Shown: one piece after another, positions 26,267 through 34,832 of the stretch
Layout: each line of letters starts with the position of its first letter
Numbering within the stretch: the stretch's first letter is position 1
Origin: Spongiimicrobium salis
Lineage (GTDB): Bacteria; Bacteroidota; Bacteroidia; Flavobacteriales; Flavobacteriaceae
Direction of reading: 5' to 3'
DNA: 64,000 nucleotides
Assembly: GCF_043678055.1 (NCBI RefSeq)
Contig: NZ_JBHEQA010000003.1
Span: 124,001-188,000, forward strand
The notes under the pieces: generated by a model
Told to the model about the DNA's origin: nothing
What the model saw: only the letters and a program-made list of their open reading frames with translations
Database searches by the model: none
Made by a program: the position numbers and the translations under genes

Positions 26267-28240
26267 ATGAAAAAAAATTACGGAATGCTACGATTGTTTA
26301 TCCTATCGTTTACGCTCTTGTTCCTGTCTTGTGGTAAAAATGACGACAATCCATCAGAGCAGGTCCCCAATATTGTCGAATTGGCAGAATCCAAAGATGT
26401 ATTAGGAAGCTTTGTAGCAGCCATAAATCAGGATCAGTCTGGTCTAAGAAATTTACTATCCGACGAAGGTACGTTCACGGTATTTGCACCATCCAACAAT
26501 GCTTTCAATCGTCTTTTCCAACAATTGGAGGGATATAACTCTTTAGCCGATTTTGATACTCCTGAGGAATTGGCCCTACTTTCAGAAATCCTACGATATC
26601 ATGTGGTATCCGGAACAGCCATGGAAAGCGCAGATCTTTCAGGGGCTATGGAAGTAGAAACTTTGCAATCCGAAACTTTAGACATCCGTGTAGACAACAG
26701 TATTTTTATTCAGGATAAAAGTAACGATTTAGCAGAAGTAATTGGCACGGATAATATAGCTTCCAACGGTATTGTTCATAGCATAGATAAAGTATTGATA
26801 CCCCAATCTGTAATCGATGCCCTGGTACCTCCCTTACCCTCAATAGTGGGGATTGTTTCACAGGAAGATCGCCTTAGTCTATTTGAAGAAGCCTTAGTTG
26901 CTGCGAATTTAACGGACACTTTGAATGAAGATGGCCCCTATACTATTTTTGCCCCTTCCAATGCAGCTATTGAGCAATTGTTTCAGCTCTTGGGGAGTGA
27001 TTTCAATAGCTTTGCCGATTTTGATGAAACTATAGAAATATTGATACTTCAAAGGATACTTTCCTACCATGTTCTAGCCACAAATTTAACCAGTGCTGAT
27101 TTTTCCGAGGGAACACAGCCCACCTTGCGTGCCAATAATACCATTTCCCTGATATCCAATGCCGATCAATTTGTAGTAGGGGATGCGACTTCTACCCCAG
27201 CCAATATCGTCGATCAAGACCATCTAGCTTCCAACGGAACCGTTCACATTATTGATAAGATACTCATACCTCAAGAGGTTTTGGACTTCATTGATTTACC
27301 TGACACCCCCAACAATACGACTATTAAAGATTTGGTGTCCGCTAATGACGATTTGGAATTTTTGGAGCAGGCCTTGGAAATCACAGGGCTTTTGGATACC
27401 CTTGGCGAAGCGGGACCTTTTACTGTATTTGCCCCATCCAATGATTTTCTCACCCGAATACTAGGTCTTGTGGGGATACAATTTACAGGTATCGAAGATT
27501 TTGACACCCAAGCAAAAATTGATATTTTAAGGATGATATTACAATATCATATTGCAGCAGAATCTATTTCTTCTTCCGATTTTGCAGAACGCACCATTGC
27601 TACCTTACTCCCTGAGGGAACTATTGAAATAATACCTTTAAACAATGGTTTTGCTTTGCAAGATGCCACTGCCCTTCCCGTACAATTTTCAACTACGGAT
27701 ATTCCTGCCAGTAATGGGGTCATCCATTTTGTAGACCGTGTATTGATTCCACAACCATTAATTGATATGATCCGAGAAAGGATAGAAGAAGAAATCAATG
27801 AGTTTATTGATTCCCTAGGTGATTTAGACGACCTTACAGCAACCATTATCCAAATTAACAATTTCCTTTTAAACCGTTTAGACGATACTGTTGCCTTTAC
27901 CCTTTTTGTTCCAAATGATACCGGACTTAGCTCCATCTTTGGGGAAGATAGTCCCATTGATTTTACTTCTGCCGAAGGCGGACGTTTGATCGGTGAAATT
28001 TTAGCCTACCATCTCGTTATCGGCGAGCGAATTTTCGCGTCCGATTTTGAGAACGGACAAGAAGTCAACACGGTACAAGGTGAAGCATTGCATATTTCCA
28101 TTGATGGCAACGAAATACGTATTCAGGATAAAACCAATAGCCCTGCAGTCATTACCTATGCTGACAACGCCATTTTAAATGGGGTTGTACACCAAATCAA
28201 TAAAGTTCTTCTTCCCGATACGGTCCTTTCTTCTATGTAA
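26267..28240 (+). CDS. Secreted lipoprotein with four fasciclin (FAS1) domains
   Basis: A 657-residue lipoprotein: the signal ends in LLFLSCGKND, giving an acylated Cys near residue 22. Four FAS1 adhesion domains follow at about 35-185, 190-345, 350-505 and 510-655. Each shows the H1 box (GTFTVFAPSNNAF, GPYTIFAPSNAAI, GPFTVFAPSND, VAFTLFVPNDTGL), the central YH motif (LRYHVVSG, LSYHVLAT, LQYHIAAE, LAYHLVIG) and the H2 box (ASNGIVHSIDKVLIPQ and equivalents). FAS1 domains mediate cell-surface or matrix adhesion. The gene is a single unit, closed by a strong terminator at 28269-28298. The four domains differ enough to rule out recent duplication. Confidence 0.93.
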   Translation: MKKNYGMLRLFILSFTLLFLSCGKNDDNPSEQVPNIVELAESKDVLGSFVAAINQDQSGLRNLLSDEGTFTVFAPSNNAFNRLFQQLEGYNSLADFDTPEELALLSEILRYHVVSGTAMESADLSGAMEVETLQSETLDIRVDNSIFIQDKSNDLAEVIGTDNIASNGIVHSIDKVLIPQSVIDALVPPLPSIVGIVSQEDRLSLFEEALVAANLTDTLNEDGPYTIFAPSNAAIEQLFQLLGSDFNSFADFDETIEILILQRILSYHVLATNLTSADFSEGTQPTLRANNTISLISNADQFVVGDATSTPANIVDQDHLASNGTVHIIDKILIPQEVLDFIDLPDTPNNTTIKDLVSANDDLEFLEQALEITGLLDTLGEAGPFTVFAPSNDFLTRILGLVGIQFTGIEDFDTQAKIDILRMILQYHIAAESISSSDFAERTIATLLPEGTIEIIPLNNGFALQDATALPVQFSTTDIPASNGVIHFVDRVLIPQPLIDMIRERIEEEINEFIDSLGDLDDLTATIIQINNFLLNRLDDTVAFTLFVPNDTGLSSIFGEDSPIDFTSAEGGRLIGEILAYHLVIGERIFASDFENGQEVNTVQGEALHISIDGNEIRIQDKTNSPAVITYADNAILNGVVHQINKVLLPDTVLSSM

Positions 28241-28268
28241 TCAGGAAAAAATGGTAATGATTTTACAA

Positions 28269-28298
28269 AAAACCAAGGTCTCTGACCTTGGTTTTTTT
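28269..28298 (+). terminator. Rho-independent terminator after the FAS1 gene
   Basis: AACCAAGGTC and GACCTTGGTT form a perfect 10-bp stem with a TCT loop, followed by a run of seven Ts. It lies 28 bases past the FAS1 stop. Confidence 0.85.
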
Positions 28299-28417
28299 AT
28301 TTCCATTTGTTTTTAGGGTGTCCTATTGAACAATGTTCTTGGGCTACGGTCAATAAGCGCGAGGCTTTCTTTAAAATAAGGGTATTCTATAAACGTTTTC
28401 CTCCATGCCGTTCTTGT

Positions 28418-28600
28418 TATTTTTGTGTTTTTGGGATTGAGCAAACATCGCTCATGTAAGCATTAGCATACAAAAATGCATGCTTGACAACTAATAGTTT
28501 GTGCATCCATTAAAAAAGGTCATATTTGGAACCCCAAATCTTACCAAACTCAATCCGATTTATTGCTAAAAAAGCTCCCTAGGAATTCCTAGGGAGCTTT
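28418..28600 (+). ncRNA. Possible small RNA between FAS1 and yidC genes
   Basis: The stretch of about 340 bases between the FAS1 terminator and yidC has no believable reading frame. It holds a plus-strand TATTTTTG box (28418-28425, exact TAnnTTTG). Downstream are a potential stem (an ATGCA/TGCAT pair around an ACAAC/GTTTGT stem near 28477-28510) and then the strong hairpin at 28571-28600. A transcript of about 170 bases is possible. The hairpin has a T run only on the minus side, so termination on the plus strand is uncertain and no known RNA family is recognised. Confidence 0.25.
28565..28600 (-). terminator. Rho-independent terminator after yidC
   Basis: A perfect 13-bp stem (AAAGCTCCCTAGG / CCTAGGGAGCTTT) with an AATT loop. 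On the minus strand it is followed by TTTTTT, 37 bases past the yidC stop. The symmetric stem could also slow plus-strand transcription. Confidence 0.85.
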
Positions 28601-28637
28601 GTATTTTCGTACAAAAGAGTACGTGTATGGTACCTTC

Positions 28638-30491
28638 TTATCTATTTTTCTTCTGGGCTTCCGCCTGTTCCATCATCTCACGCATCTTACGTTGGAACTT
28701 GTTCTCTTTTTTCGGTTTCTTTTTATTCTCTTGAATTTGCGCATGGATTTTATCCTCATCCAAAATGAAGTTCTTAATGGCCAACATGATGAAAATGGTA
28801 ATTAAGTTAGACACAAAATAGTACAAACTCAATCCACTTGCATAACTATTAAAGAAAACCAACATCATTAAAGGCGATAAGTACATAATGAACTTCATGT
28901 TGGGCATCCCAGGTTGGGTCTGCATGTTCTGTCCCGTAGTCATCATCATATAAAAGAAAATCGCTATGGACGCCAGTATGGGAAACAAACTTACATGATC
29001 TCCATAAAAAGGAATGGTAAAAGGCAATTGCGCAATGGTATCATAGGACGACAAATCTTCGGCCCACAAAAAGGACTTTTGACGCAGGGCAAATGAAGTT
29101 GGAAAAAACATAAAGAGTGCATAAAATATAGGCAACTGAATCAAGGCTGGGATACAACCGCTCATGGGACTTACGCCTGCTTTATTGTACAATTTCATGG
29201 TAGCCTGTTGCTTCTTCATGGCATCATCCTTGAATTTCTCTCCCAATTCCGTGATTTCTGGTTTCAATACCTTCATTTTTGCCTGGGACAAATAGGATTT
29301 ATAGGTCACGGGCGACATTAACAAACGTACTAAAATGGTCATCACAACAATAGCAATTCCATAAGGTAAAAAGGAACTTAAGAAAGCATAGGTTGGTGTA
29401 AATACATATCTATTGATAAAACCAAAGATTCCCCAACCAAAGGGAATAGAATCTACTAAGCCCAAATCTTCATATTTGGATAAGACCTCAATATCAGTAG
29501 GTCCGTAATACAGATTCATGGCATAGGACAATTCTCCTCCCTGGGCTTCCAAAGGAAGTACAGCAAGGTTTTCTTTTGTAAAGCCTGCCGTTTTACTTTC
29601 TTCCTCCACCAAGTTCTTTGAGCTAAGTTCTGCTGTTTTAAAGTTTGTTTTTGTCGCTAAAATAGAACTAAAAAAATGTTGGCGGTAAGAAAGCCATTTC
29701 ACATCTTCCTCGGTTTCTTCATCATCACTACTTTCGGAAAGCTTACTGATCTTACCTTCATCGTGGTTATACGTCAATCGGGTATACCTGTTCTCATAAT
29801 TGATACTCTTATTATGACGTATTCCCTTTTGTCTCCATTCCAATGTAATTGGATTGTTGGTATTGATAACCCCATTGAGTCCTTGGGAACGGATGGTGAA
29901 ATCGATCAAATAATCATCTGGTTTTAACTCATAGCGGTATTCCAAAAATTGATTTCCAGATACCTTGGCCCGCATGGAAAGTACATCATTATCCCCATTT
30001 TTTGTTTTTGTGGGTTCAAAAAACAAATCTTTGGTTTGTAGTACTCTATTATCCGAAGTGGAAAAATTTAACCCAAAGGAGGCATTTCCATCTTTCACCA
30101 AATATATGGGCACCGAATCATAGGCTACAAATTGTTTCATTTTGGCAGTAATCACCTGCCCTCCTTTATTACTCACCTCTATATAAACCAGATCATTTTC
30201 CAAAACTGTAGTTCCTTCCGTAGCTGTAGTAAATCCAAAGGCGCCAATAGTACTTTTGTAATTGGCCACGGCCGTAGAATCTTGAAAATCTATGGTTTTG
30301 ACAGCAGTATCTAATGAGGTTTCTTTCTGGGATTCCTCTTTTGCCTTTTCAGTTGCCAGTTGTTCCTGTCTTTCTTTTTCTGCTGCAATCTGTTCTGGCG
30401 TCTGTTTATTCTGATAGAACATGAAAATCAGAATGGCAAAAATCAATACAAAGCCAATAATAGATTTAGTATCTAATTTGTTTTCTTCCAT
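28638..30491 (-). CDS. yidC: Membrane protein insertase YidC
   Basis: This inner-membrane insertase works with and without SecYEG. The 617-residue protein has an N-terminal helix (about 8-24), a large periplasmic beta domain (about 50-340) and the conserved 60KD_IMP core with PLMSPVTYKSYLSQAKMKVL, YNKAGVSPMSGCIPALIQLP and FYALFMFFPTSFALRQ. The C-terminal helices end in ASGLSLYYFVSNLITIF, and the basic tail (about 580-617) is Lys-rich, as in marine Bacteroidota. It follows pyrG by 67 bases on the same strand, a pairing common in Flavobacteriia, and is closed by a strong terminator. Confidence 0.96.
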   Translation of the reverse strand: MEENKLDTKSIIGFVLIFAILIFMFYQNKQTPEQIAAEKERQEQLATEKAKEESQKETSLDTAVKTIDFQDSTAVANYKSTIGAFGFTTATEGTTVLENDLVYIEVSNKGGQVITAKMKQFVAYDSVPIYLVKDGNASFGLNFSTSDNRVLQTKDLFFEPTKTKNGDNDVLSMRAKVSGNQFLEYRYELKPDDYLIDFTIRSQGLNGVINTNNPITLEWRQKGIRHNKSINYENRYTRLTYNHDEGKISKLSESSDDEETEEDVKWLSYRQHFFSSILATKTNFKTAELSSKNLVEEESKTAGFTKENLAVLPLEAQGGELSYAMNLYYGPTDIEVLSKYEDLGLVDSIPFGWGIFGFINRYVFTPTYAFLSSFLPYGIAIVVMTILVRLLMSPVTYKSYLSQAKMKVLKPEITELGEKFKDDAMKKQQATMKLYNKAGVSPMSGCIPALIQLPIFYALFMFFPTSFALRQKSFLWAEDLSSYDTIAQLPFTIPFYGDHVSLFPILASIAIFFYMMMTTGQNMQTQPGMPNMKFIMYLSPLMMLVFFNSYASGLSLYYFVSNLITIFIMLAIKNFILDEDKIHAQIQENKKKPKKENKFQRKMREMMEQAEAQKKNR

Positions 30492-30558
30492 ATGGAGGGA
30501 CTGTGTTTCTAGTAATTATTTGATTATGAGTACGCAAATATGTGCCCAATTCCATGCT

Positions 30559-32196
30559 TTATGACAAACTGGCACTTGTCTCCCGTTTTTTATGCTTCAA
30601 TACTGCCGCCACAAAACCTACGAAAAGTGGATGTGGATTGGCAACGGTACTCTTATATTCTGGGTGATATTGTACTCCTATAAACCAAGGGTGGGCAGGT
30701 AACTCAATAATTTCAACCAAACCTGTCTCGGTATTGATTCCAGAGGTAACCAACCCTGCTTTGGTTAATTGTTCCTTATACTCATTGTTAAATTCGTAAC
30801 GATGTCTGTGACGTTCCGAAATAGAGGTTTCCTTTCCGTACATCGTATATACCAGACTATCCTTGCTAAGCTCACAATCCCATGCCCCTAAACGCATGGT
30901 TCCACCCTTATTGGTAATTGTTTTTTGCTCCTCCATTAAACCAATAACGGGATGCGGTGTATTCTCATCCATTTCGGTAGAATTCGCATCATCTAATCCC
31001 ACAACATTACGGGCATATTCAATGACCGCCATCTGCATTCCCAAGCAAATCCCCAAAAATGGAATTCCCCGTTCACGGGTATATTGTACAGCTTTTATTT
31101 TTCCTTCTATTCCACGTTCACCAAAACCTGGTGCCACCAATATACCATCTAAATCTTCTAATTTATCTTCGGTATTGGTTTCTGTGAGATGTTCGGAATG
31201 AATGAATACGATATTCACCTTTACTTCATTTACTGCACCGGCATGAATAAAGGATTCCAATATGGATTTGTATGAATCCTGTAATTCCACATATTTCCCG
31301 ATCAAGCCAATTTTTACATTGTTTTTAGGGTGCTTGTGTTTTTGTAAAAACTCATGCCATAGTTTCAAATCCGGACTTGTGGGGTCTGGCAAGGCCAATT
31401 TCTGCAATACTACAGTATCCAAACCTTCTTGTTGCATCAATACAGGAACATCATAAATGGTAGATGCATCAATAGATTGTATGACGGCATCTCTTTTTAC
31501 ATTGCAAAAGAGAGCCAGTTTCTGCTTTATTTCATCGGAAATTTCATGCTCGGTCCTACAGACCAGCACATCTGCTTTAATTCCACTTTCCATCAATGTT
31601 TTTACGGAATGCTGGGTGGGTTTTGTTTTCAATTCCCCCGCCGCAGATAAATATGGGACCAAGGTTAGGTGAATCACAATGGCATTGTTATCGCCCAATT
31701 CCCATAACAACTGCCGTACAGCTTCTATATACGGTAGGGATTCAATATCCCCTACAGTACCTCCTATTTCTGTAATGACAATATCATATTCTCCACTTCT
31801 CCCCAATAATTGTACGCGTTCCTTGATTTCATTCGTTATATGGGGAACCACTTGAACGGTTTTCCCAAGAAACTCTCCCCTACGCTCTTTTTCAATGACA
31901 CTTTGATAAATTCTACCAGTAGTAACATTATTGGCCTGAGACGTAGTAACATTCAAAAAACGTTCATAGTGTCCTAAATCCAAATCGGTTTCTGCGCCAT
32001 CATCCGTTACATAACATTCACCATGTTCATACGGATTTAATGTACCCGGATCAACATTAATATAGGGGTCCAATTTTTGAATCGTAGTTCTGTGACCACG
32101 AGCTTGTAACAATTTCGCCAAGGAAGCTGCAATAATTCCTTTTCCAAGAGAAGAGGTAACCCCACCGGTTACAAAAATATATTTGGTTTGTGGCAT
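30559..32196 (-). CDS. pyrG: CTP synthase
   Basis: This enzyme makes CTP from UTP with glutamine-derived ammonia. The 545-residue protein starts with the synthetase P-loop TGGVTSSLGKGIIAASLAKL. The amidoligase domain contains YINVDPGTLNPYEHGE and EIGGTVGDIES. The C-terminal class I amidotransferase has LGICLGMQMAVIEYARN (nucleophile Cys) and the catalytic HPE in GVQYHPEYKS. The length matches the family (530-550). It has a good promoter box 29 bases upstream of the ATG and is followed by yidC. Confidence 0.97.
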   Translation of the reverse strand: MPQTKYIFVTGGVTSSLGKGIIAASLAKLLQARGHRTTIQKLDPYINVDPGTLNPYEHGECYVTDDGAETDLDLGHYERFLNVTTSQANNVTTGRIYQSVIEKERRGEFLGKTVQVVPHITNEIKERVQLLGRSGEYDIVITEIGGTVGDIESLPYIEAVRQLLWELGDNNAIVIHLTLVPYLSAAGELKTKPTQHSVKTLMESGIKADVLVCRTEHEISDEIKQKLALFCNVKRDAVIQSIDASTIYDVPVLMQQEGLDTVVLQKLALPDPTSPDLKLWHEFLQKHKHPKNNVKIGLIGKYVELQDSYKSILESFIHAGAVNEVKVNIVFIHSEHLTETNTEDKLEDLDGILVAPGFGERGIEGKIKAVQYTRERGIPFLGICLGMQMAVIEYARNVVGLDDANSTEMDENTPHPVIGLMEEQKTITNKGGTMRLGAWDCELSKDSLVYTMYGKETSISERHRHRYEFNNEYKEQLTKAGLVTSGINTETGLVEIIELPAHPWFIGVQYHPEYKSTVANPHPLFVGFVAAVLKHKKRETSASLS

Positions 32197-32225
32197 GAAG
32201 CGTTCGATTGAATTTCTAACGCAGG

Positions 32226-32233
32226 CAAAAATA
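32226..32233 (-). promoter_or_regulatory. -7 promoter box for pyrG
   Basis: Minus strand TATTTTTG, exact TAnnTTTG, lies in the 54-base gap between the DUF3820 gene and pyrG and ends 29 bases before the pyrG start. Confidence 0.5.
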
Positions 32234-32250
32234 CAAATTGCCAGAAGATA

Positions 32251-32481
32251 TTATAAGGATTCCAAAGGAAAATCTTTTTGAATTTTTCGAATTAGCGGCT
32301 CTAATCCGTTCATTTTTATTTCCAAAATCGATTTTAACATTACTCCCAATCGTCCCTTAGGGAAGCCTTTCTGTTGAAACCAGTTTAAATACGGTTCTGG
32401 TAAATCTACCAAATATCGATCTTTGAACTTGCCAAAAGGCATTTTGTAATGCGCCAAGGCAATCAGTTCTTTTTTATCCAT
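32251..32481 (-). CDS. DUF3820 small protein
   Basis: About 76 residues (80 if the first of two nearby ATGs, at 32493, is used). The DUF3820 signature is ALAHYKMPFGKFKDRYLVDL followed by PEPYLNWFQQKGFPKGRLG, the whole domain filling the protein. Related domains occur next to DNA helicase or exonuclease folds in phages and bacteria, but no activity is established. The MDKKEL start at 32481 is preferred because homologous domains begin there. It lies upstream of pyrG on the same strand, with a separate promoter between them. Confidence 0.75.
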   Translation of the reverse strand: MDKKELIALAHYKMPFGKFKDRYLVDLPEPYLNWFQQKGFPKGRLGVMLKSILEIKMNGLEPLIRKIQKDFPLESL

Positions 32482-32607
32482 ACCTACTTTCATTATACAA
32501 AAATGAACAACTCTAGAAGAACAAAAAATTAAATGTATTTTTTACACTTAAATTTCATTCCTATCGCTAAAACATATATCTTTAAAAGGTCATTAAACAT
32601 TTGGGAT

Positions 32608-33471
32608 ATGAAACGCAGAACATTTATCAACACTTCGGCAGCAGCTTCTGTTGGCTTGCTTGCGTGCAACACTGCAACCGCCACTGATAAGAAGCAAGAA
32701 GTTTTTAAACTAAAACACAATATTAACCACAGTGTTTGTCAATGGTGTTTTGGTCACCTTCCCCTAGAGGAGTTTTTGAAAATTCTTCAAGATTTGGGCA
32801 TCAAAGCCATTGATCTTATAGGTCCTAAAGACTGGCCCACGCTGAAAAAATATGACATCCATTGTTCTATGTGCAATGGTGCGGAAATTAGTTTAACAGA
32901 AGGATGGAACGATCCCAAATATCACAAAACCCTTATTGCCAACTATCTGGATATTATCCCCCAGGTAGCAGCAGCGGGCTACACCAATCTTATCTGCTTT
33001 AGTGGAAACCGAAGAGGTATGGATGACGCTACGGGATTGCAACATTGTGTGGATGGGCTAAAACAAATTTTGCCCTTAGCCGAAAAGCATGGTGTCATTA
33101 TACACATGGAGCTCTTCAATCAAATTGACCATCCGGATTATATGTGCGATACTTCTGCTTGGGGCGTAGCCCTCTGTAAAGCGTTAGGGTCCAATAATTT
33201 TAAATTACTCTACGACATTTACCATATGCAGATACAGGAAGGCGATATTATTCGCACCATACAAGAGAATCATACCTATTTTGGTCATTATCATACGGCA
33301 GGCGTTCCTGGAAGGCACGAAATTGATGAAACACAGGAATTGTACTATCCGGCCATCATAAAGGCTATTGTAGCTACTGGTTTTAAAGGATATCTGGCTC
33401 AAGAATTTATCCCCACCTGGGAAAATAAAGTCGATGCCCTTAAAAAAGCCTTCACGATATGTGATGTCTAA
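32608..33471 (+). CDS. Hydroxypyruvate isomerase-like TIM-barrel protein
   Basis: About 287 residues. The open frame extends upstream to 32533, but the ATG at 32608 begins MKRRTFINTSAAASVGLLAC, a twin-arginine-like signal with a possible lipobox, so it is chosen. The mature part is an AP endonuclease 2-type TIM barrel with NHSVCQWCFG, HGVIIHMELFNQIDHPDYMCD, KLLYDIYHMQIQEGD and GHYHTAGVPGRHEID: the metal-ligand pattern of hydroxypyruvate isomerases. Export through Tat would fit the tatC gene elsewhere in the window. Actual substrate unknown, possibly a sugar or cyclitol derivative. Confidence 0.85.
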   Translation: MKRRTFINTSAAASVGLLACNTATATDKKQEVFKLKHNINHSVCQWCFGHLPLEEFLKILQDLGIKAIDLIGPKDWPTLKKYDIHCSMCNGAEISLTEGWNDPKYHKTLIANYLDIIPQVAAAGYTNLICFSGNRRGMDDATGLQHCVDGLKQILPLAEKHGVIIHMELFNQIDHPDYMCDTSAWGVALCKALGSNNFKLLYDIYHMQIQEGDIIRTIQENHTYFGHYHTAGVPGRHEIDETQELYYPAIIKAIVATGFKGYLAQEFIPTWENKVDALKKAFTICDV

Positions 33472-33528
33472 TCTTCTTTTTTAAATAATTCTTCCTTCGC
33501 AGCGCATAGGAAAGATCGGTTTACATGT

Positions 33529-33552
33529 TCGGACACGTATGGACTTGTCCGA
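33529..33552 (+). other. Short hairpin downstream of the isomerase gene
   Basis: TCGGACA and TGTCCGA can pair across a 10-base loop, 57 bases past the isomerase stop, followed 13 bases later by a T run. It may act as a weak terminator for that gene. Confidence 0.3.
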
Positions 33553-33631
33553 TAAAAGGCGTTTTTTTATATCATCTTGCGGTCTCATTTTCTAATTACA
33601 GCTTTGTAGTTAGTTATAAAACCATATTAAG

Positions 33632-34189
33632 ATGAACGTATTGAAACATCCATTTGCCTTGTTCCTAGCTATTAGTTTATGCCTAATTTCCTGTTCTAAA
33701 ACAGATGATGATAGCCTTCCTGAAGAAGAAATGATGGAAATGAGTGAACCTCCTGTAGAGAACCAACAATTTTCTGCCAAGATCAACGGTGAAACTTTTA
33801 CGCCCCCCAACGATTTTGTAACTGCTACTGTGGCTACCGAATCGGAGTTTTATGCTATTGGGATAGCTGCAGCCGGTCCTACTTCCTCCACTACAGCCAA
33901 AGGGATTGTTCTTGCTATGACCGGATTCAATTTTGATACTTTGGAAGCTGGAATGACCTGGAGTTTACCCACAACGGAAAGCCCTTTGGACGGTGCTACC
34001 GCTGCTTTTGGGCAAGGGAATTTGGAAACAGACGAAATTCAAGAAATATTTGTGAGGCTTACCAATATCGATAGAGTACAGCGAACAATCTCAGGTGAAT
34101 TTGAATTTGTGGCTTTGGATGAGGAAACCAATAGGATATATACGGTAACGGACGGCCTATTTAGGAATGTGGTATATGATCTAAATTAA
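33632..34189 (+). CDS. Lipoprotein of unknown function (DUF6252-like)
   Basis: A 185-residue lipoprotein: the signal ends in LCLISCSKTD (Cys near residue 21), followed by an acidic/Met-rich linker and a beta-rich domain (from about residue 47) beginning QQFSAKINGETFTPP. That opening, and GEFEFVALDEETNRIYTVTDG near the end, are typical of the small secreted DUF6252-type lipoproteins of Flavobacteriia. Function is unknown. It stands alone between two unrelated genes. Confidence 0.7.
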   Translation: MNVLKHPFALFLAISLCLISCSKTDDDSLPEEEMMEMSEPPVENQQFSAKINGETFTPPNDFVTATVATESEFYAIGIAAAGPTSSTTAKGIVLAMTGFNFDTLEAGMTWSLPTTESPLDGATAAFGQGNLETDEIQEIFVRLTNIDRVQRTISGEFEFVALDEETNRIYTVTDGLFRNVVYDLN

Positions 34190-34224
34190 AGCTTTTTCCT
34201 ATTGCGAAAAGGTCCAATGCCTAT

Positions 34225-34752
34225 TTATTGCAGTGCTTTATTTATTTTCTCGACCCATAACAATTGTTGCTCCCTGTTTCTAGAGAAATTCGTAGCCCTA
34301 TCATACTCTCTCTGATATGCTTGAAGTGCTTTTATAGTGCTTTGGTATACTTGACGTATTTCTTTTTTTACATTCTTGGAAAATGTCATTTTTGAAAGTT
34401 GTGCTCTCATTTTCCGGGCAAAGAGTTCTGCTATATCAAAATGCAATTGTTCGTGGCTCAATATAAGATCACTGGATAAGCTCGGTTTATACCAAGACTC
34501 ATTGGGGTAAAAAAAGGCATTTACTTCATAGTCCACTACAGTATTTCCCCGGCTGTCCATTTGGGCAGAAAAGCCATAACTGATTCCACTTGCAGTGGTC
34601 GCAGCAGCATCAGAATTATTTTGCGGTGCACCTTTAAAGTCGGTCCAAACCAGTTTTCTGCTTGCACTCCAAGGTATCTCTTCTTCTTGGGAAAAACCAA
34701 TACTACAAATCAGTAAGAGTATCCCAAATCCTATATTTTTTAGTGTACGCAT
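34225..34752 (-). CDS. DUF922 secreted protein with HExxH motif
   Basis: A 175-residue protein with a signal peptide (cleavage near GFSQEE) and a DUF922 domain: LVWTDFKGAPQ near residue 34, then SDLILSHEQLHFDIAELFAR. The HEQLH sequence fits the zincin HExxH motif, and the family is thought to be a putative secreted metalloprotease; activity is inferred. It lies 80 bases downstream of the LysM fusion gene on the same strand and could belong to the guaA transcript. Confidence 0.8.
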   Translation of the reverse strand: MRTLKNIGFGILLLICSIGFSQEEEIPWSASRKLVWTDFKGAPQNNSDAAATTASGISYGFSAQMDSRGNTVVDYEVNAFFYPNESWYKPSLSSDLILSHEQLHFDIAELFARKMRAQLSKMTFSKNVKKEIRQVYQSTIKALQAYQREYDRATNFSRNREQQLLWVEKINKALQ

Positions 34753-34832
34753 GAACCTAGCATATGCTATTGAATACTTCTCATCTTATGGGATTCCAAG
34801 TAGGGCCTTTCTTGTATACCCATTAAAAAATA

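Noticed and set aside
28301..28600. 6S, SRP or RNase P RNA in the gap before yidC
   Set aside because: None of the conserved cores of these RNAs is seen; only a generic small-RNA possibility remains.
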